The position numbers and the translations under genes are program-made. The notes below the pieces were generated by a model. It was not told where the DNA came from. It worked only from the letters and a program-made list of their open reading frames with translations, and ran no database searches. Below, piece by piece: positions 24,211 to 33,965 of a stretch of 64,000 nucleotides of DNA. Position 1 is the first letter of the stretch. Every line of letters begins with the position of its first letter. Origin of the DNA: Chitinophaga arvensicola (lineage in GTDB: Bacteria; Bacteroidota; Bacteroidia; Chitinophagales; Chitinophagaceae); the NCBI RefSeq assembly GCF_900110835.1, contig NZ_FOJG01000002.1, positions 186,001 to 250,000 on the forward strand, written 5' to 3'.

Positions 24211-26772
24211 TTGATAAATGTAAAAATACGTGCCTTGAAATATTTACTACTGTTGCTCTTATCGCCCTCCCTGATTTTTGCACAACAAACCTATCCGGTT
24301 TCCCCTGTTTTGTCGACGGATTACTACCGCCTGGTGCATAACGATAGCCTCGTAAGGCTACCCGTTACCAACTGGCATAAAGAACTCCGCACCAGAAGAA
24401 TATTCAATCTGAATACCCCTTTACGTAAGGTGGTTGTTAGTGGCAATGAGTTGAAAATGAGCGCAGCGTATCCCCGGGAGCTGCGGATCAGTGGCGACTA
24501 TTACGCCGGTATTGCATTTAGCACCATCAACCGGCTGCCGGCGCTTCAATCCACCTATACACAGGGACGATCCTTAATGGGAGCTGCCAAGTGGCAGGGA
24601 CCGGAAACCGCTGAGCCATTCAGTTACGGCCCTGCATTGTCCCAACTGGAATATGATGGTAGTTCCTATCCTTACGATATCAATGGAAAACTCGTGGCAG
24701 CTGGCTCCGGCAACGGTCATCACCCTGCGGGCTATACGAATAATATTTTCAGAACAGGAAGCCTGTTTGCCCAACGTTTCAGCGTAAACACAAAAATGCT
24801 GGTCAATGGCGTACCGCTTCATGAATTTGGCTTCCTGGTAGGGCATACCAAAGAGAATACATTTATCCGGGACAACAGCAACCAGTCGAAAAGCCTGGAG
24901 CTTTCCGGAAGCACCCGGAAAAAATGGTTGCTTATAAAGGGCCGGTACAACTATCTGCAGGAGGAGTTTTCCAATACCAACAGAAGCGGGTTCCTGAACA
25001 GGGTCTATCAGCAATCCCTGCTTACTCCGGTTAGCTTTGATAACGGACAGGGATACACGTTAAACGCCGGTCAGCGGAGTTATCAGCCAGGAGCCGATAA
25101 CCCCGGGTTTTTATTGCGTGACAACGGTCACCGCTTCCTGTCAGGTACTCACCAGGCCAGCCTGGTCCTGGAAAGGGATGTATGGAATAAGATGAAATAT
25201 AAAGTGACACAATCTTTCGAAAATAAAGAGGCAAACAGCAACGAAAGCTACAAACCAGGTACCGCTGCATTTCCGGAAGGGATGCTGCTGGAACGGAAGC
25301 AGCGCGACAGGCAATATATACTCACTGGTGAAACCAGCAAGACCTTTTTTGACAACATAACATACGTAACCACTAATGTCAAAGCCGGTTATACGCTTTC
25401 GGATTTCCGCACCAACACCAGCTATCAGTCGTTGTTTCCCGGCAGGTACACCTGGCAACGGACAACACAGGAACTCCATCTGCACGCCACAAATACTTAT
25501 AGTGGCTTCTCCCGTACCGAACTGTTGCTCGGACTTGGCAATAAAAGCTATCTGTCCAATACCGCTGCGAAAAGTTATTATTTCTTACCAGACATCAGTC
25601 TGGCAGCCAAATACAGCCTGCCATATTCCAACTGGGATCTCTCGCTGAAAAGCGGATACGCTACCAACGCCACGGAACTGGCCCTCAACAGATCACTGGC
25701 ATATGTAAACCTGCTCCGGTACAGTATCAGGGATGCCGGAAAATACCTGCAGACGGAGGAAGTGAAAAGTTATGATCATCTGGATCCGATATTTCAGCAG
25801 GAATGGACAGGTACCCTGGAAGTAACAAATGGCGGTTTATGGAGCTTCTCTGCTACAGCGTTCAGCAGAAACGTTCATCACGACCTGTTTCCGGTAGATG
25901 CAGCAGGGCAACTGGTATTGAGAAACGTAGGAAATCACCGCAGCCAGGGAATCGATCTTTCGCTGGCCATATCTACCCCTTATTCAAAAGACCGGCCGGT
26001 TTTTTCGCAAAGCCTCTCTTTTTATACCTACCGCAACAAGGTGACGAAAGTTAACGATGGCTATAATTACACTCCCATAGCGGGATTCAGCGATGTTCAT
26101 ACCGCACTGATTGAAGGCCGGCCACTGGGCGTAATCGTAGGAAGTACCTGGGAACGCGATGCCGCCGGCAACCAGATCATCGGTGCAGATGGGTTTCCTA
26201 TGGCTGCAAAATATCCCGCTGTCATCGGAAACCCTATTCCGGATTTCCTCGTAAAATCCAATAGCAGGCTGGCCTGGAAAAATTTCCTTTTGCAGGCCGA
26301 CCTGGAATGGAAACACGGTGGCGACAGATGGAATGGTACCCGGGCTATCCTCGACTATTACGGACGTTCCGGGCAATCAGGAGAAATGCGGAATATTACC
26401 GGGTATGTTTTCACAGGCTTGCAAACAGATGGTACACCCAATAATATCCCGGTGGATTTTTACAATACGAAGCAGGATGTCAGTAAGAATCGCTGGGTCA
26501 GGTATGGCATCGGTGGCGTAGCTGCCGATTACGTGGAGCGGGCCGACTGGCTCCGGCTGAATAGTCTGAAACTCTCTTACCAGCTGGATTTTCGGGGCAT
26601 CATACAGAAGATAACCCTGGCTGCCTATATCAATAACGTCGTCTTATGGTCTCCCTACAAAGGCGTTGACCCCGAACAATTATTATTTGATCAGCCCAAC
26701 AGTAGCGGACTGGATTTCTTTAACCTGCCTTCCACTAAAACGGTTGGTTTTAATGTAGCCCTTCAATTCTGA
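24211..26772 (+). CDS. Plug-less SusC-type TonB-dependent outer-membrane barrel
   Basis: The frame opens with TTG at 24211 (another TTG at 24235); no ATG is available, so the start is uncertain. A signal peptide ends near IFAQQ and is followed by an 853-residue product that is barrel all the way. It holds features of SusC/RagA barrels: the NRLPALQSTYTQG segment that normally follows the plug, YDGSSYPYD, many alternating strands with aromatic turns, and the ending TVGFNVALQF. The usual N-terminal CarboxypepD-like domain, TonB box and roughly 130-residue plug are all missing: the first 75 residues lead straight into the barrel. A SusD gene is also absent. The next gene starts 4 nt later and carries exactly the missing plug. 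I infer that the two proteins form one complex in which the plug is supplied in trans. Confidence 0.82.
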   Translation: MINVKIRALKYLLLLLLSPSLIFAQQTYPVSPVLSTDYYRLVHNDSLVRLPVTNWHKELRTRRIFNLNTPLRKVVVSGNELKMSAAYPRELRISGDYYAGIAFSTINRLPALQSTYTQGRSLMGAAKWQGPETAEPFSYGPALSQLEYDGSSYPYDINGKLVAAGSGNGHHPAGYTNNIFRTGSLFAQRFSVNTKMLVNGVPLHEFGFLVGHTKENTFIRDNSNQSKSLELSGSTRKKWLLIKGRYNYLQEEFSNTNRSGFLNRVYQQSLLTPVSFDNGQGYTLNAGQRSYQPGADNPGFLLRDNGHRFLSGTHQASLVLERDVWNKMKYKVTQSFENKEANSNESYKPGTAAFPEGMLLERKQRDRQYILTGETSKTFFDNITYVTTNVKAGYTLSDFRTNTSYQSLFPGRYTWQRTTQELHLHATNTYSGFSRTELLLGLGNKSYLSNTAAKSYYFLPDISLAAKYSLPYSNWDLSLKSGYATNATELALNRSLAYVNLLRYSIRDAGKYLQTEEVKSYDHLDPIFQQEWTGTLEVTNGGLWSFSATAFSRNVHHDLFPVDAAGQLVLRNVGNHRSQGIDLSLAISTPYSKDRPVFSQSLSFYTYRNKVTKVNDGYNYTPIAGFSDVHTALIEGRPLGVIVGSTWERDAAGNQIIGADGFPMAAKYPAVIGNPIPDFLVKSNSRLAWKNFLLQADLEWKHGGDRWNGTRAILDYYGRSGQSGEMRNITGYVFTGLQTDGTPNNIPVDFYNTKQDVSKNRWVRYGIGGVAADYVERADWLRLNSLKLSYQLDFRGIIQKITLAAYINNVVLWSPYKGVDPEQLLFDQPNSSGLDFFNLPSTKTVGFNVALQF

Positions 26773-26776
26773 GATT

Positions 26777-29700
26777 ATGAAAAATATCATCAGCTGCCTT
26801 TTAGTATGTCTGCTGCTTTCGCTTGCAGGTAGCGCACAGCAATACGATTACAACTCTTTTAAAGAAAAAATTTACCTGCATACCAGTCATGTTTTTTTTC
26901 AACCCGGTGAGGAACTGTTTTTCAAATTGTACGTAGTGAATGCAAAAGACCAGACGCCCGCCAAACTCAGTAAAGTAGCATATGTGGAAGTAATAGATCC
27001 ATCCGGAAAGGTGCTGGCAAAACAAAATTACGAGGTGAATGATGGCTATGCCGAAGGGTCGTATGCTTTTATGCCGGATGCACCGGGAGGTAGTTATAAA
27101 CTGAAAGCCTATACCACCTGGATGCGTAATGAAGCCGATAGTACCTTCTTTGTAAAAGAACTGACCTTACAAAAGGTGATTCCGCCCAGGGTGCTGATGA
27201 AGCTGGATTTTCCACAGAAAGGCTATGGCCCCGGGGATGAAGTGACGGCAGATTATGCCATCAGGAATCTTTCTGATCAACCTGTTGCAGGGTATAAAAT
27301 AAATTATAAAATAAGTATAGGCGGTACCGTTATACAATCATCTGTAGCTACAACGGGCAAAGACGGAAAAGTACAACTGAGGTTTACCCTGCCGTCCGAT
27401 CTCAATACCACCGATGGTTTGCTGAATGTGACGATCGATTATGATGCCTACACAGAAGCTATTTCCCGGAGCATCCCTATCGTGCTGAATAAAATAGACC
27501 TGCAGCTGCTCCCGGAAGGAGGTACGCTGGTAGCGGGTCTCAATAGTAATATTGCCTTCCGGGCGGTGAACGAACATGGTAAACCAGTGGATGTAAAAGG
27601 CGTGGTGCTGGATCATGCAGGTAATAAAGTGGCTGCCTTTGACAGCTACTATGGCGGAATGGGAAAATTTCGATTTACCCCACAATCCGGTGAAAAGTAT
27701 TCGGTGAAAATTACTTCGCCTTTGAACATCTCCCAAACGTATTCTTTTCCCACTTTCACAGATGATGGACTCGTGATGAATCTGAACGCCAGAGAGGGAC
27801 AGCTGTTGATGGATATCTCCAGTAAAAACGCCCGGCGGGTAACGTTGTTGGGGCAAACAAAATCGGTTTCTTTTTATACAAAAACGCTGGACCTGAAAGC
27901 AGGGACACAGACAATTACCATTGATACCAGTATTTTTCCTGCCGGTATAGCGCGTTTTACCCTTGTTGCGATGGATCAGCAGCCTATCGCAGAAAGACTG
28001 GTATTCCTCAATAAAAGTAACGTGCTGCAAGTCAGCGTGACCACGGATAAGTCGCAATACCTCCCCCGGGAAAAAGTAGTGATGACCGTTAAAACCACCG
28101 ACAGGCAAGGCCAGCCGCTCCCTGCTAATTTATCCTTATCTGTGATGGATGATAAACTCTGGTCTTTTGCAGATGATAAGCAAGATCATATTTTATCCTG
28201 GTTGCTGATGAGCAGTGAGTTGCACGGGAAGATTGAAGAGCCCTCATTTTATTTCCGGAGAGATGAACCTAAGGCGGATCCCGCGCTGGATCTGGTGATG
28301 CTGACCCATGGCTACCGGTATTTCAGTTATATCCCCGGAACAGCCGGCGGGGACTCTCTGAAATATTTCCCGGACGAAGGGCGTGTGTTGAGCGGCGTGG
28401 TGGTGAACAGAAAGAATGAACCGGTAAGGGCAACTGTATTTCTCATTAATGTGCAGGACCGGGGAAGGGCTACTCAAATGACAACAGACCCCGATGGCGC
28501 TTTCTTTTTCGCTCATCTCGATGCCTACAGCCATTATTATCTCATCGCCAGGTCCCGTAAATCAAGGGAGCAGGTGAGCATACGTATAGAACAGAATGGT
28601 GTGGAGTTTAATGGTATCCGCAGCCGCAAACTGCAGGAAAAAATTATTCCCTTTCGACAGGCCGTATATCCGTTACCGATAATACCACAGAAGAAAGGTG
28701 ATGCCAATGCGGTCAGGGACATTGTAAAAATGGATAACACATTGGGATCAGATAAGGCATTGAGTGAGGTAGTGGTGGTGGCTTATGGTGCACAGAAGAA
28801 AGCCAATCTAACCGGGGCTGTGACGACCGTAACCGGGAAAGATCTTGAGAATATACCGGTTTTAAACATACCCATGCTGCTTCAGGGCAGGGTGGGGGGA
28901 TTGGTGGTCACGCCCGTCGCTAATCCTGGCGCCCAGCCGAACCTGAGGATAAGAGGCAATGCTTCTGTTACCGGGAACAACGAACCTTTGTATGTGATAG
29001 ATGGCATCCCCATGGATCGATTTGATCCTAACCTCAATCCAAACGATATAGAGCATATTGAGGTACTTAAATCCATGCAGGCCACCGCCTTGTATGGCGC
29101 AAGAGCCGCCAATGGCGTTATTGCGGTAACCACTAAACGAAAAAAAGCAGCAAGCCTCCAATTGAAGCTGAACGGAAAGAGTTATTACGCCACCGCCTCC
29201 GTAGCAGGAGGAATACCTAATTTCGCCGCTTCCCGTCGTTTTTACGCACCACGCTATGCCACTACGGAGACGAAAGAACGAAATGATTTCCGGGAAACGA
29301 TCTATTGGAATCCAACAGTGCAAACCGGGAATACGGGAACGGCTACACTGGAGTTCTATAATTCTGATGCCGCAACCACCTTCCGTGCAATTGCAGAAGG
29401 TATTGCCTGGAATGGCAAGCCAGGCAGAACAGAAGCGACCTGGTCTACCCGCAGCGCATTGCAGATAGATGCCAGGATTCCGCCTTACCTCTCTGTAGGT
29501 GATCGGGCGTTGATTCCGCTGGTACTGAAAAATAATGGCACATCCGGCCTGGAGCTGGATATCAGTCTTACGCTACCGGAGAACATGTCGGCCGGTAAAT
29601 TTGAAAACACCATCACGGTGGCTGCCAACAGTGCGCGACAGGTACTCGTTCCATTGGAGGCCATTGCACCTACCAGCGGCATCGTCAAATTCACGGTCAA

Positions 29701-31288
29701 TGGAAATGCCGGCAGCGAAACACTGGCACTTCCCGTTACCGTTGCAGAGCGTGGTTTCCCGGTAATCTATATCTTCTCCGGTGATAAATCCGCCGAGCAT
29801 TCGTTTATTGTGAATCAACCGGTGAAAGGCAGTATCCGTACAAAACTACAGGTATTCAGCACCCTGGAGGGCCAGCTCCTGGATGGTATCGAATCTATGC
29901 TCAGGGAGCCCTATGGCTGCTTTGAGCAAACTTCTTCCAGCACTTATCCCAATATCCTGATCCTGAAATACCTGAAAGAAACTGGCCGCTCCAATCGTGA
30001 AGTAGAACAACGGGCAATGAATTACATCCAGACCGGCTATAAAAAACTGATCGGCTTCGAAACATCCGACAGGGGCTTCGAATGGTTTGGCAAAACACCA
30101 CCGCATGAAGCGCTTACCGCTTATGGCTTACTGGAGTTTACTGACATGAAGGATTTTATAGACGTGGACAAAGGCATGCTGGCCCGTACCAAAGCGTTCC
30201 TGCTAAGTCGCCGCGACGGGCAAGGTGGATTTAAATTGTCATCCACTGGCTATGATAAGTTTGCTTCCGTTCCCAACCATATAGCCAATCTCTATATCGT
30301 ATATGCGTTAACACAGGCGGGTATCGGCGCCGAAATACAAAAAGAATATGAAGCAGGAGTCCAAAAGGCGCTGGCATCCAAAGATGCCTACCAGATGGGA
30401 CTTATGTCACTGGCAGCCAGTAATGTAAAGAATACGGCCGATTATAACCGGCTGATGACAGCCCTGAAAGAAAGCTATCAGCGGAAGGAACTGATATTGA
30501 GTACTTCCGTCGTTAACTCCCGGGATGCTTCCCTCCGCGTAGAGGCGTTATCGTTATATACGATGGCCCTCGCGCGGGAAGCGGTACCGGACAAGGCAGC
30601 CATGGCAAAATGTATCTCTGAAATACTTTCGGCAAAAACATACTACGGTTACGGTGCTACGCAGGCTACCGTGCTGGCCCTTCAGGCAATTATAGATTAT
30701 ACGAAACTGAAAGGCAAATTCAGCAAAGAAGACATCGCCTTTCAGCTCAATAACATGACTATCGAAAAAGGGAGCGGCGCTGAAAAAGCAGTGAAGAGCG
30801 GCGCCAATAATTTCAGTGTAACGTACCGTTCCGCGGAGGCAGAAGTGCCATACAGTATGGAAGTGGCCTACTACACGATGCAACCCGCCAGCAACCCCGA
30901 AGCGGTTCTTCAGTTGGCGACCACCCTCAGTGATACCCGCACGAAAACAGGAGAAACGGTGAGGATGAATATCCAGGTGAAAAATATGGCGTCCGCACTG
31001 CAACCCATGTCCATCGCAAAGATTGGTATTCCGGCCGGTCTGTCTCTTCAACCCTGGCAGTTAAAAGAGCTGACCCAGAAGAATGAAGTGGCCTACTATG
31101 AAATTTTTGATAATTACCTCGTACTCTATTGGATGGGATTCAGCCCGGGTGAAACCAAAACGATCCATCTCGACCTGAAAGCAGACGTACCCGGTAAGTA
31201 TAAAGGCAAAGCCAGTAACTGTTACCTGTATTACACGCCTGAGCATAAACACTGGCAGGAGGGAACGGCTATTGAAATACTTCCTTAG
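26777..31288 (+). CDS. Alpha-2-macroglobulin with embedded TonB box and SusC-type plug
   Basis: The 1503-residue protein has a type I signal peptide (cleavage near GSAQQ). Macroglobulin-like beta domains follow (about 25-500), then a CarboxypepD-like domain (about 536-605). A TonB-box-like stretch EVVVVAYG (665-672) leads into a full SusC plug (about 675-790) with LLQGRVGGLVV, LRIRGNASV, PLYVIDGIPM, DIEHIEVLKSMQATALYG and ANGVIAVTT. After this come A2M domains and a thioester domain with G-C-F-E-Q at 1047-1051 (C1048, Q1051). An alpha-helical toroid (to about 1330) and a receptor-binding-like end complete it. Intact CxEQ implies covalent protease trapping. The plug sits in the middle of the chain, and its natural ends both face the periplasm, so the flanking domains are expected there. 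It is cotranscribed with a plug-less barrel. Confidence 0.88.
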   Translation: MKNIISCLLVCLLLSLAGSAQQYDYNSFKEKIYLHTSHVFFQPGEELFFKLYVVNAKDQTPAKLSKVAYVEVIDPSGKVLAKQNYEVNDGYAEGSYAFMPDAPGGSYKLKAYTTWMRNEADSTFFVKELTLQKVIPPRVLMKLDFPQKGYGPGDEVTADYAIRNLSDQPVAGYKINYKISIGGTVIQSSVATTGKDGKVQLRFTLPSDLNTTDGLLNVTIDYDAYTEAISRSIPIVLNKIDLQLLPEGGTLVAGLNSNIAFRAVNEHGKPVDVKGVVLDHAGNKVAAFDSYYGGMGKFRFTPQSGEKYSVKITSPLNISQTYSFPTFTDDGLVMNLNAREGQLLMDISSKNARRVTLLGQTKSVSFYTKTLDLKAGTQTITIDTSIFPAGIARFTLVAMDQQPIAERLVFLNKSNVLQVSVTTDKSQYLPREKVVMTVKTTDRQGQPLPANLSLSVMDDKLWSFADDKQDHILSWLLMSSELHGKIEEPSFYFRRDEPKADPALDLVMLTHGYRYFSYIPGTAGGDSLKYFPDEGRVLSGVVVNRKNEPVRATVFLINVQDRGRATQMTTDPDGAFFFAHLDAYSHYYLIARSRKSREQVSIRIEQNGVEFNGIRSRKLQEKIIPFRQAVYPLPIIPQKKGDANAVRDIVKMDNTLGSDKALSEVVVVAYGAQKKANLTGAVTTVTGKDLENIPVLNIPMLLQGRVGGLVVTPVANPGAQPNLRIRGNASVTGNNEPLYVIDGIPMDRFDPNLNPNDIEHIEVLKSMQATALYGARAANGVIAVTTKRKKAASLQLKLNGKSYYATASVAGGIPNFAASRRFYAPRYATTETKERNDFRETIYWNPTVQTGNTGTATLEFYNSDAATTFRAIAEGIAWNGKPGRTEATWSTRSALQIDARIPPYLSVGDRALIPLVLKNNGTSGLELDISLTLPENMSAGKFENTITVAANSARQVLVPLEAIAPTSGIVKFTVNGNAGSETLALPVTVAERGFPVIYIFSGDKSAEHSFIVNQPVKGSIRTKLQVFSTLEGQLLDGIESMLREPYGCFEQTSSSTYPNILILKYLKETGRSNREVEQRAMNYIQTGYKKLIGFETSDRGFEWFGKTPPHEALTAYGLLEFTDMKDFIDVDKGMLARTKAFLLSRRDGQGGFKLSSTGYDKFASVPNHIANLYIVYALTQAGIGAEIQKEYEAGVQKALASKDAYQMGLMSLAASNVKNTADYNRLMTALKESYQRKELILSTSVVNSRDASLRVEALSLYTMALAREAVPDKAAMAKCISEILSAKTYYGYGATQATVLALQAIIDYTKLKGKFSKEDIAFQLNNMTIEKGSGAEKAVKSGANNFSVTYRSAEAEVPYSMEVAYYTMQPASNPEAVLQLATTLSDTRTKTGETVRMNIQVKNMASALQPMSIAKIGIPAGLSLQPWQLKELTQKNEVAYYEIFDNYLVLYWMGFSPGETKTIHLDLKADVPGKYKGKASNCYLYYTPEHKHWQEGTAIEILP

Positions 31289-31326
31289 CAGTTTGCTAAG
31301 ATCCCTTTACCTCTCACTTCCGCCAC

Positions 31327-31366
31327 AGCAGCGTTTTCCCCAAAAAGGAGGCGCTGCTATTTTTAT
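31327..31366 (+). terminator. Terminator after the barrel/A2M operon
   Basis: Arms AGCAGCG (31327-31333) and CGCTGCT (31352-31358) with an 18-nt loop are followed by a T-rich run (ATTTTTATT). They lie about 40 nt after the A2M stop codon. Confidence 0.6.
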
Positions 31367-31448
31367 TAGCTGATGATGATCATCTGTCATATCATCTTTC
31401 CAAGCTTCATCTTTATTTTGCCGGTCCCGCTAAATTCTCCTAATTTAG

Positions 31449-31470
31449 TATTTAGATAGTTGTCTAAATA
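31449..31470. promoter_or_regulatory. Operator of the SdpR-like repressor
   Basis: Arms TATTTAGA (31449-31456) and TCTAAATA (31463-31470) are perfect and separated by 6 nt. The site ends 8 nt before the start codon of the ArsR/SdpR-type gene, so it fits autorepression of this operon. Confidence 0.6.
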
Positions 31471-31478
31471 TATGCCTT

Positions 31479-31778
31479 ATGAACAACGTATTTAAAGCGC
31501 TCAATGATAAAACCCGACGCGATATACTCGAACTCCTTAAAAAAGAGGACCTGACTGCCGGTCAGATAGCGGAGCATTTTAACTTTTCCAAGCCCACTAT
31601 TTCTCATCACCTCGACCTCCTGAAACAGGCCGAACTGCTCACCAGTGTAAAGAAAGGGCAGTTTGTATTTTATTCACTGAACACCACTGTGATGGATGAA
31701 TTGCTGAAATGGATGTTACAGTTCACCGCTGAGGCATTACCTAAAATAAAACCCGTTACCAGATATGAAGGAAAATAA
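31479..31778 (+). CDS. ArsR-type autorepressor of the SdpR group
   Basis: The 99-residue winged-helix protein has NDKTRRDILELLKKEDLTAG at the N-terminus, the recognition helix FSKPTISHHLDLLKQA and a wing with KKGQFVFYSL. It matches the SdpR autorepressor pattern and its gene overlaps the next one, an SdpI-like gene, by 14 nt. In Bacillus subtilis SdpR is relieved when SdpI binds the toxin SdpC. No sdpABC toxin genes are present, so the input signal may be different. An inverted repeat at 31449-31470 is a likely binding site. Confidence 0.88.
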   Translation: MNNVFKALNDKTRRDILELLKKEDLTAGQIAEHFNFSKPTISHHLDLLKQAELLTSVKKGQFVFYSLNTTVMDELLKWMLQFTAEALPKIKPVTRYEGK

Positions 31779-32661
31779 ATGGTTAAGAGAAATCCCGCTG
31801 ATCCTGTTCATGTTCACCCCTTTTTTAGTGTATGTGTGGCTGTTACCACAACTGCCTGAAAAACTGCCCTCCCATTATTCTATCAAAGACGGGAAGTGGA
31901 TAGTGGATACCTATATGGCGCCGCTGGCGAATACTTTTAGCACCTTTATCGGCGCGCTGATCGTGTATGTATCGATGAGTATACCGCTGCTGCCATTTCC
32001 ATTCAGCGAAGAGAAAATAAAACAGTTCAAGCTGGCAGGGCCTTACCTGTATGGATTCAAAGCAGTCCTGGTCGTGTTCTTAAGTGGTGTTCCCATATAT
32101 GAAATGCTGAATGCTACCGGGAAGATAGCCAGTGGAAACGGTACCCTGTGGGGTATTACCGCAGGCGCGGTGGCGCTGGTACTGGTCAACGTAATGATGT
32201 ACCGTATGTTTGCCCTGTTGTATGAGCGCAGTGAGGTAAAACCTTTGTCCAGGAAGGCGTATGTGGTGATATGGACAGGAACGCATGTCATCATGTCGAT
32301 TGGGCCGGTTTGTATCCTGCTGGCTGCGGGACAACTGAATGTGCTGCGGCTGATTCCACAGTTTATCTTTGTGTTCCTCGCTATCTGTGGTAACCTCATG
32401 TACAATGTACGCCCCAATTATTTCTTTGGGATCCGCACACCCTGGACACTTAAAAATGAAACCGTCTGGCGTAAAACACATCACCTCGGCGGCGTGGTGT
32501 TATTCATCGCTGGTATTACCGGCTTTATTCTGTCTCTGATCGTCGATGAAAAACAGTTGTATGCAGTAATGACAACGGTGATACTTACGTCTACTGCTAT
32601 CACATTCATCTATTCTTACATCATCTACAAAAAGATAATCCAACAAACTCCCGACCTATGA
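31765..32661 (+). CDS. SdpI-family membrane protein (DUF1648-SdpI)
   Basis: The 298-residue protein has about eight membrane segments. The N-terminal part carries the DUF1648 pattern (LPQLPEKLPSHYSIKDGK). The C-terminal part has the SdpI signature NYFFGIRTPWTLKNETVWRK. It overlaps the upstream repressor gene and its stop overlaps the next start (ATGA). In Bacillus the SdpI protein protects against the toxin SdpC and acts as its signal receptor. In other phyla, SdpI/SdpR pairs are common without the toxin. The transcript order repressor, membrane protein, hydrolase suggests a small envelope-stress or immunity operon. Confidence 0.85.
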   Translation: MKENKWLREIPLILFMFTPFLVYVWLLPQLPEKLPSHYSIKDGKWIVDTYMAPLANTFSTFIGALIVYVSMSIPLLPFPFSEEKIKQFKLAGPYLYGFKAVLVVFLSGVPIYEMLNATGKIASGNGTLWGITAGAVALVLVNVMMYRMFALLYERSEVKPLSRKAYVVIWTGTHVIMSIGPVCILLAAGQLNVLRLIPQFIFVFLAICGNLMYNVRPNYFFGIRTPWTLKNETVWRKTHHLGGVVLFIAGITGFILSLIVDEKQLYAVMTTVILTSTAITFIYSYIIYKKIIQQTPDL

Positions 32662-33917
32662 AAAAAGGATACTTATTACTGATCCTGTGCTGCATATGCT
32701 ACACGCTGACCGCACAGCAAAAAGATCCCGTGGTGAATCACTTCTTTGAACAGATGGGTAAAGGAAACTGGATCGGCGCTATGGAACACATGGATGCCAA
32801 TATGAAGAAGAAAGTGACGCCGGATATGCTCAACGGCATCTGGCAGCAACTGGAACAGGGAAATGGAAAATGGGAAGCCTTTACTTCCCAGCAAACCAGC
32901 CGGGATGGCGCATATACGATTGTGATGGCAGATAATCGCTTTGCCAACGGCATCATTATCTTCCGCGTGGTACTCGACAGTGCTCACCACATCGCCGGAT
33001 TTTTTATCGCCGCCACAAGACCTAAACCGGTTTCACTGCAAACCAATGAATCTCCCGATTCCGTTGCTACAGCGGATCAGGGGCTTTTATTAGGAACATT
33101 GACGCTCCCAGAAGGGAACGCGCCCTTTCCGTTGGTATTGATCATTGCCGGTTCCGGACCTACCGACCGTAACGGGAATAATCCGCTGTCCACCCCACGC
33201 AACGGATCTTCTTATCAGCAGCTGGCAGCCGCACTCGCGGCCAATGGCATTGCCTCGCTGCGTTACAATAAACGCGGCATAGGAGAGAGCACGGGCTTCA
33301 CAAAGCCGGCTGCCGCTACTACGCTGGATGATTACGCCAATGATGCAGCTATTTGGCTCACCCACCTGCAAAAAGATCGCCGTTTTAAATCGGTATCTGT
33401 AATAGGTCATAGTGAGGGAGCATTGATAGGCATGAAACTGGCCACTACACATTCTTTCAAAAGCCTGGTGTCTTTTGCAGGTCCCGGCGAAACAATGGAT
33501 CAGTTGCTGCTGGCACAATTGAAATCCAGGCTGGATAAGTCGCTGTATCAGCAGTTGCCGGATATCCTGACCGCCTTGCGCAACGGAAATGATCCTGCCA
33601 ATGTGCCGGCCGCGTTGAACACGCTCTTTAATCCGTCTCTTTATGCTTTCTGGAAAAGCACCTTTCGCTTTGATCCCTGCACCCTGATGAAGACCGTCAC
33701 TATGCCCGTGCTGATTCTGAACGGGACCGCAGATATGCAGGTGCCTCCGGCACAGGCCACGTTGCTGCAGCATTGTAAACCAGACGCGCAGTTAATCCTG
33801 ATTCCCGGGATGTCGCACGCCGGCAAAAATGAAGCAGAAACAACCTATCCGGATGGCAAACCTTTACCTATATCCCCGGCACTCATTACTCCGATAGCGA
33901 ACTTTATAAAATCCTGA
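32658..33917 (+). CDS. Exported alpha/beta hydrolase with N-terminal DUF3887
   Basis: The 419-residue protein has a signal peptide ending near TAQQ. A DUF3887-like domain of about 100 residues (residues 25-115, with FEQMGKGNWIGAMEHM) comes next, then an alpha/beta hydrolase. The hydrolase shows GHSEG as the nucleophile elbow, a preceding oxyanion-hole strand GSGPTDRNGNN, an acid in LNGTADMQVP and the catalytic His in GMSHAG. Such two-part proteins are periplasmic esterases or peptidases in Bacteroidota. The start overlaps the SdpI-like gene by 4 nt. The substrate is unknown. Confidence 0.85.
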   Translation: MKKGYLLLILCCICYTLTAQQKDPVVNHFFEQMGKGNWIGAMEHMDANMKKKVTPDMLNGIWQQLEQGNGKWEAFTSQQTSRDGAYTIVMADNRFANGIIIFRVVLDSAHHIAGFFIAATRPKPVSLQTNESPDSVATADQGLLLGTLTLPEGNAPFPLVLIIAGSGPTDRNGNNPLSTPRNGSSYQQLAAALAANGIASLRYNKRGIGESTGFTKPAAATTLDDYANDAAIWLTHLQKDRRFKSVSVIGHSEGALIGMKLATTHSFKSLVSFAGPGETMDQLLLAQLKSRLDKSLYQQLPDILTALRNGNDPANVPAALNTLFNPSLYAFWKSTFRFDPCTLMKTVTMPVLILNGTADMQVPPAQATLLQHCKPDAQLILIPGMSHAGKNEAETTYPDGKPLPISPALITPIANFIKS

Positions 33918-33965
33918 GTTTGTCAGCCTCTTCCATAATGGACTAAAAAATTGGGTATTTTCTTT

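Noticed and set aside
28862..29323. Long minus-strand open frame inside the plug-coding part of the A2M gene
   Set aside because: The opposite frame encodes a complete, conserved plug. The minus frame has no family features and is a by-product of codon use.
31479..32661. Full Sdp cannibalism-type toxin system
   Set aside because: The sdpABC toxin genes are missing from the neighbourhood; only the repressor and SdpI-like gene are there.
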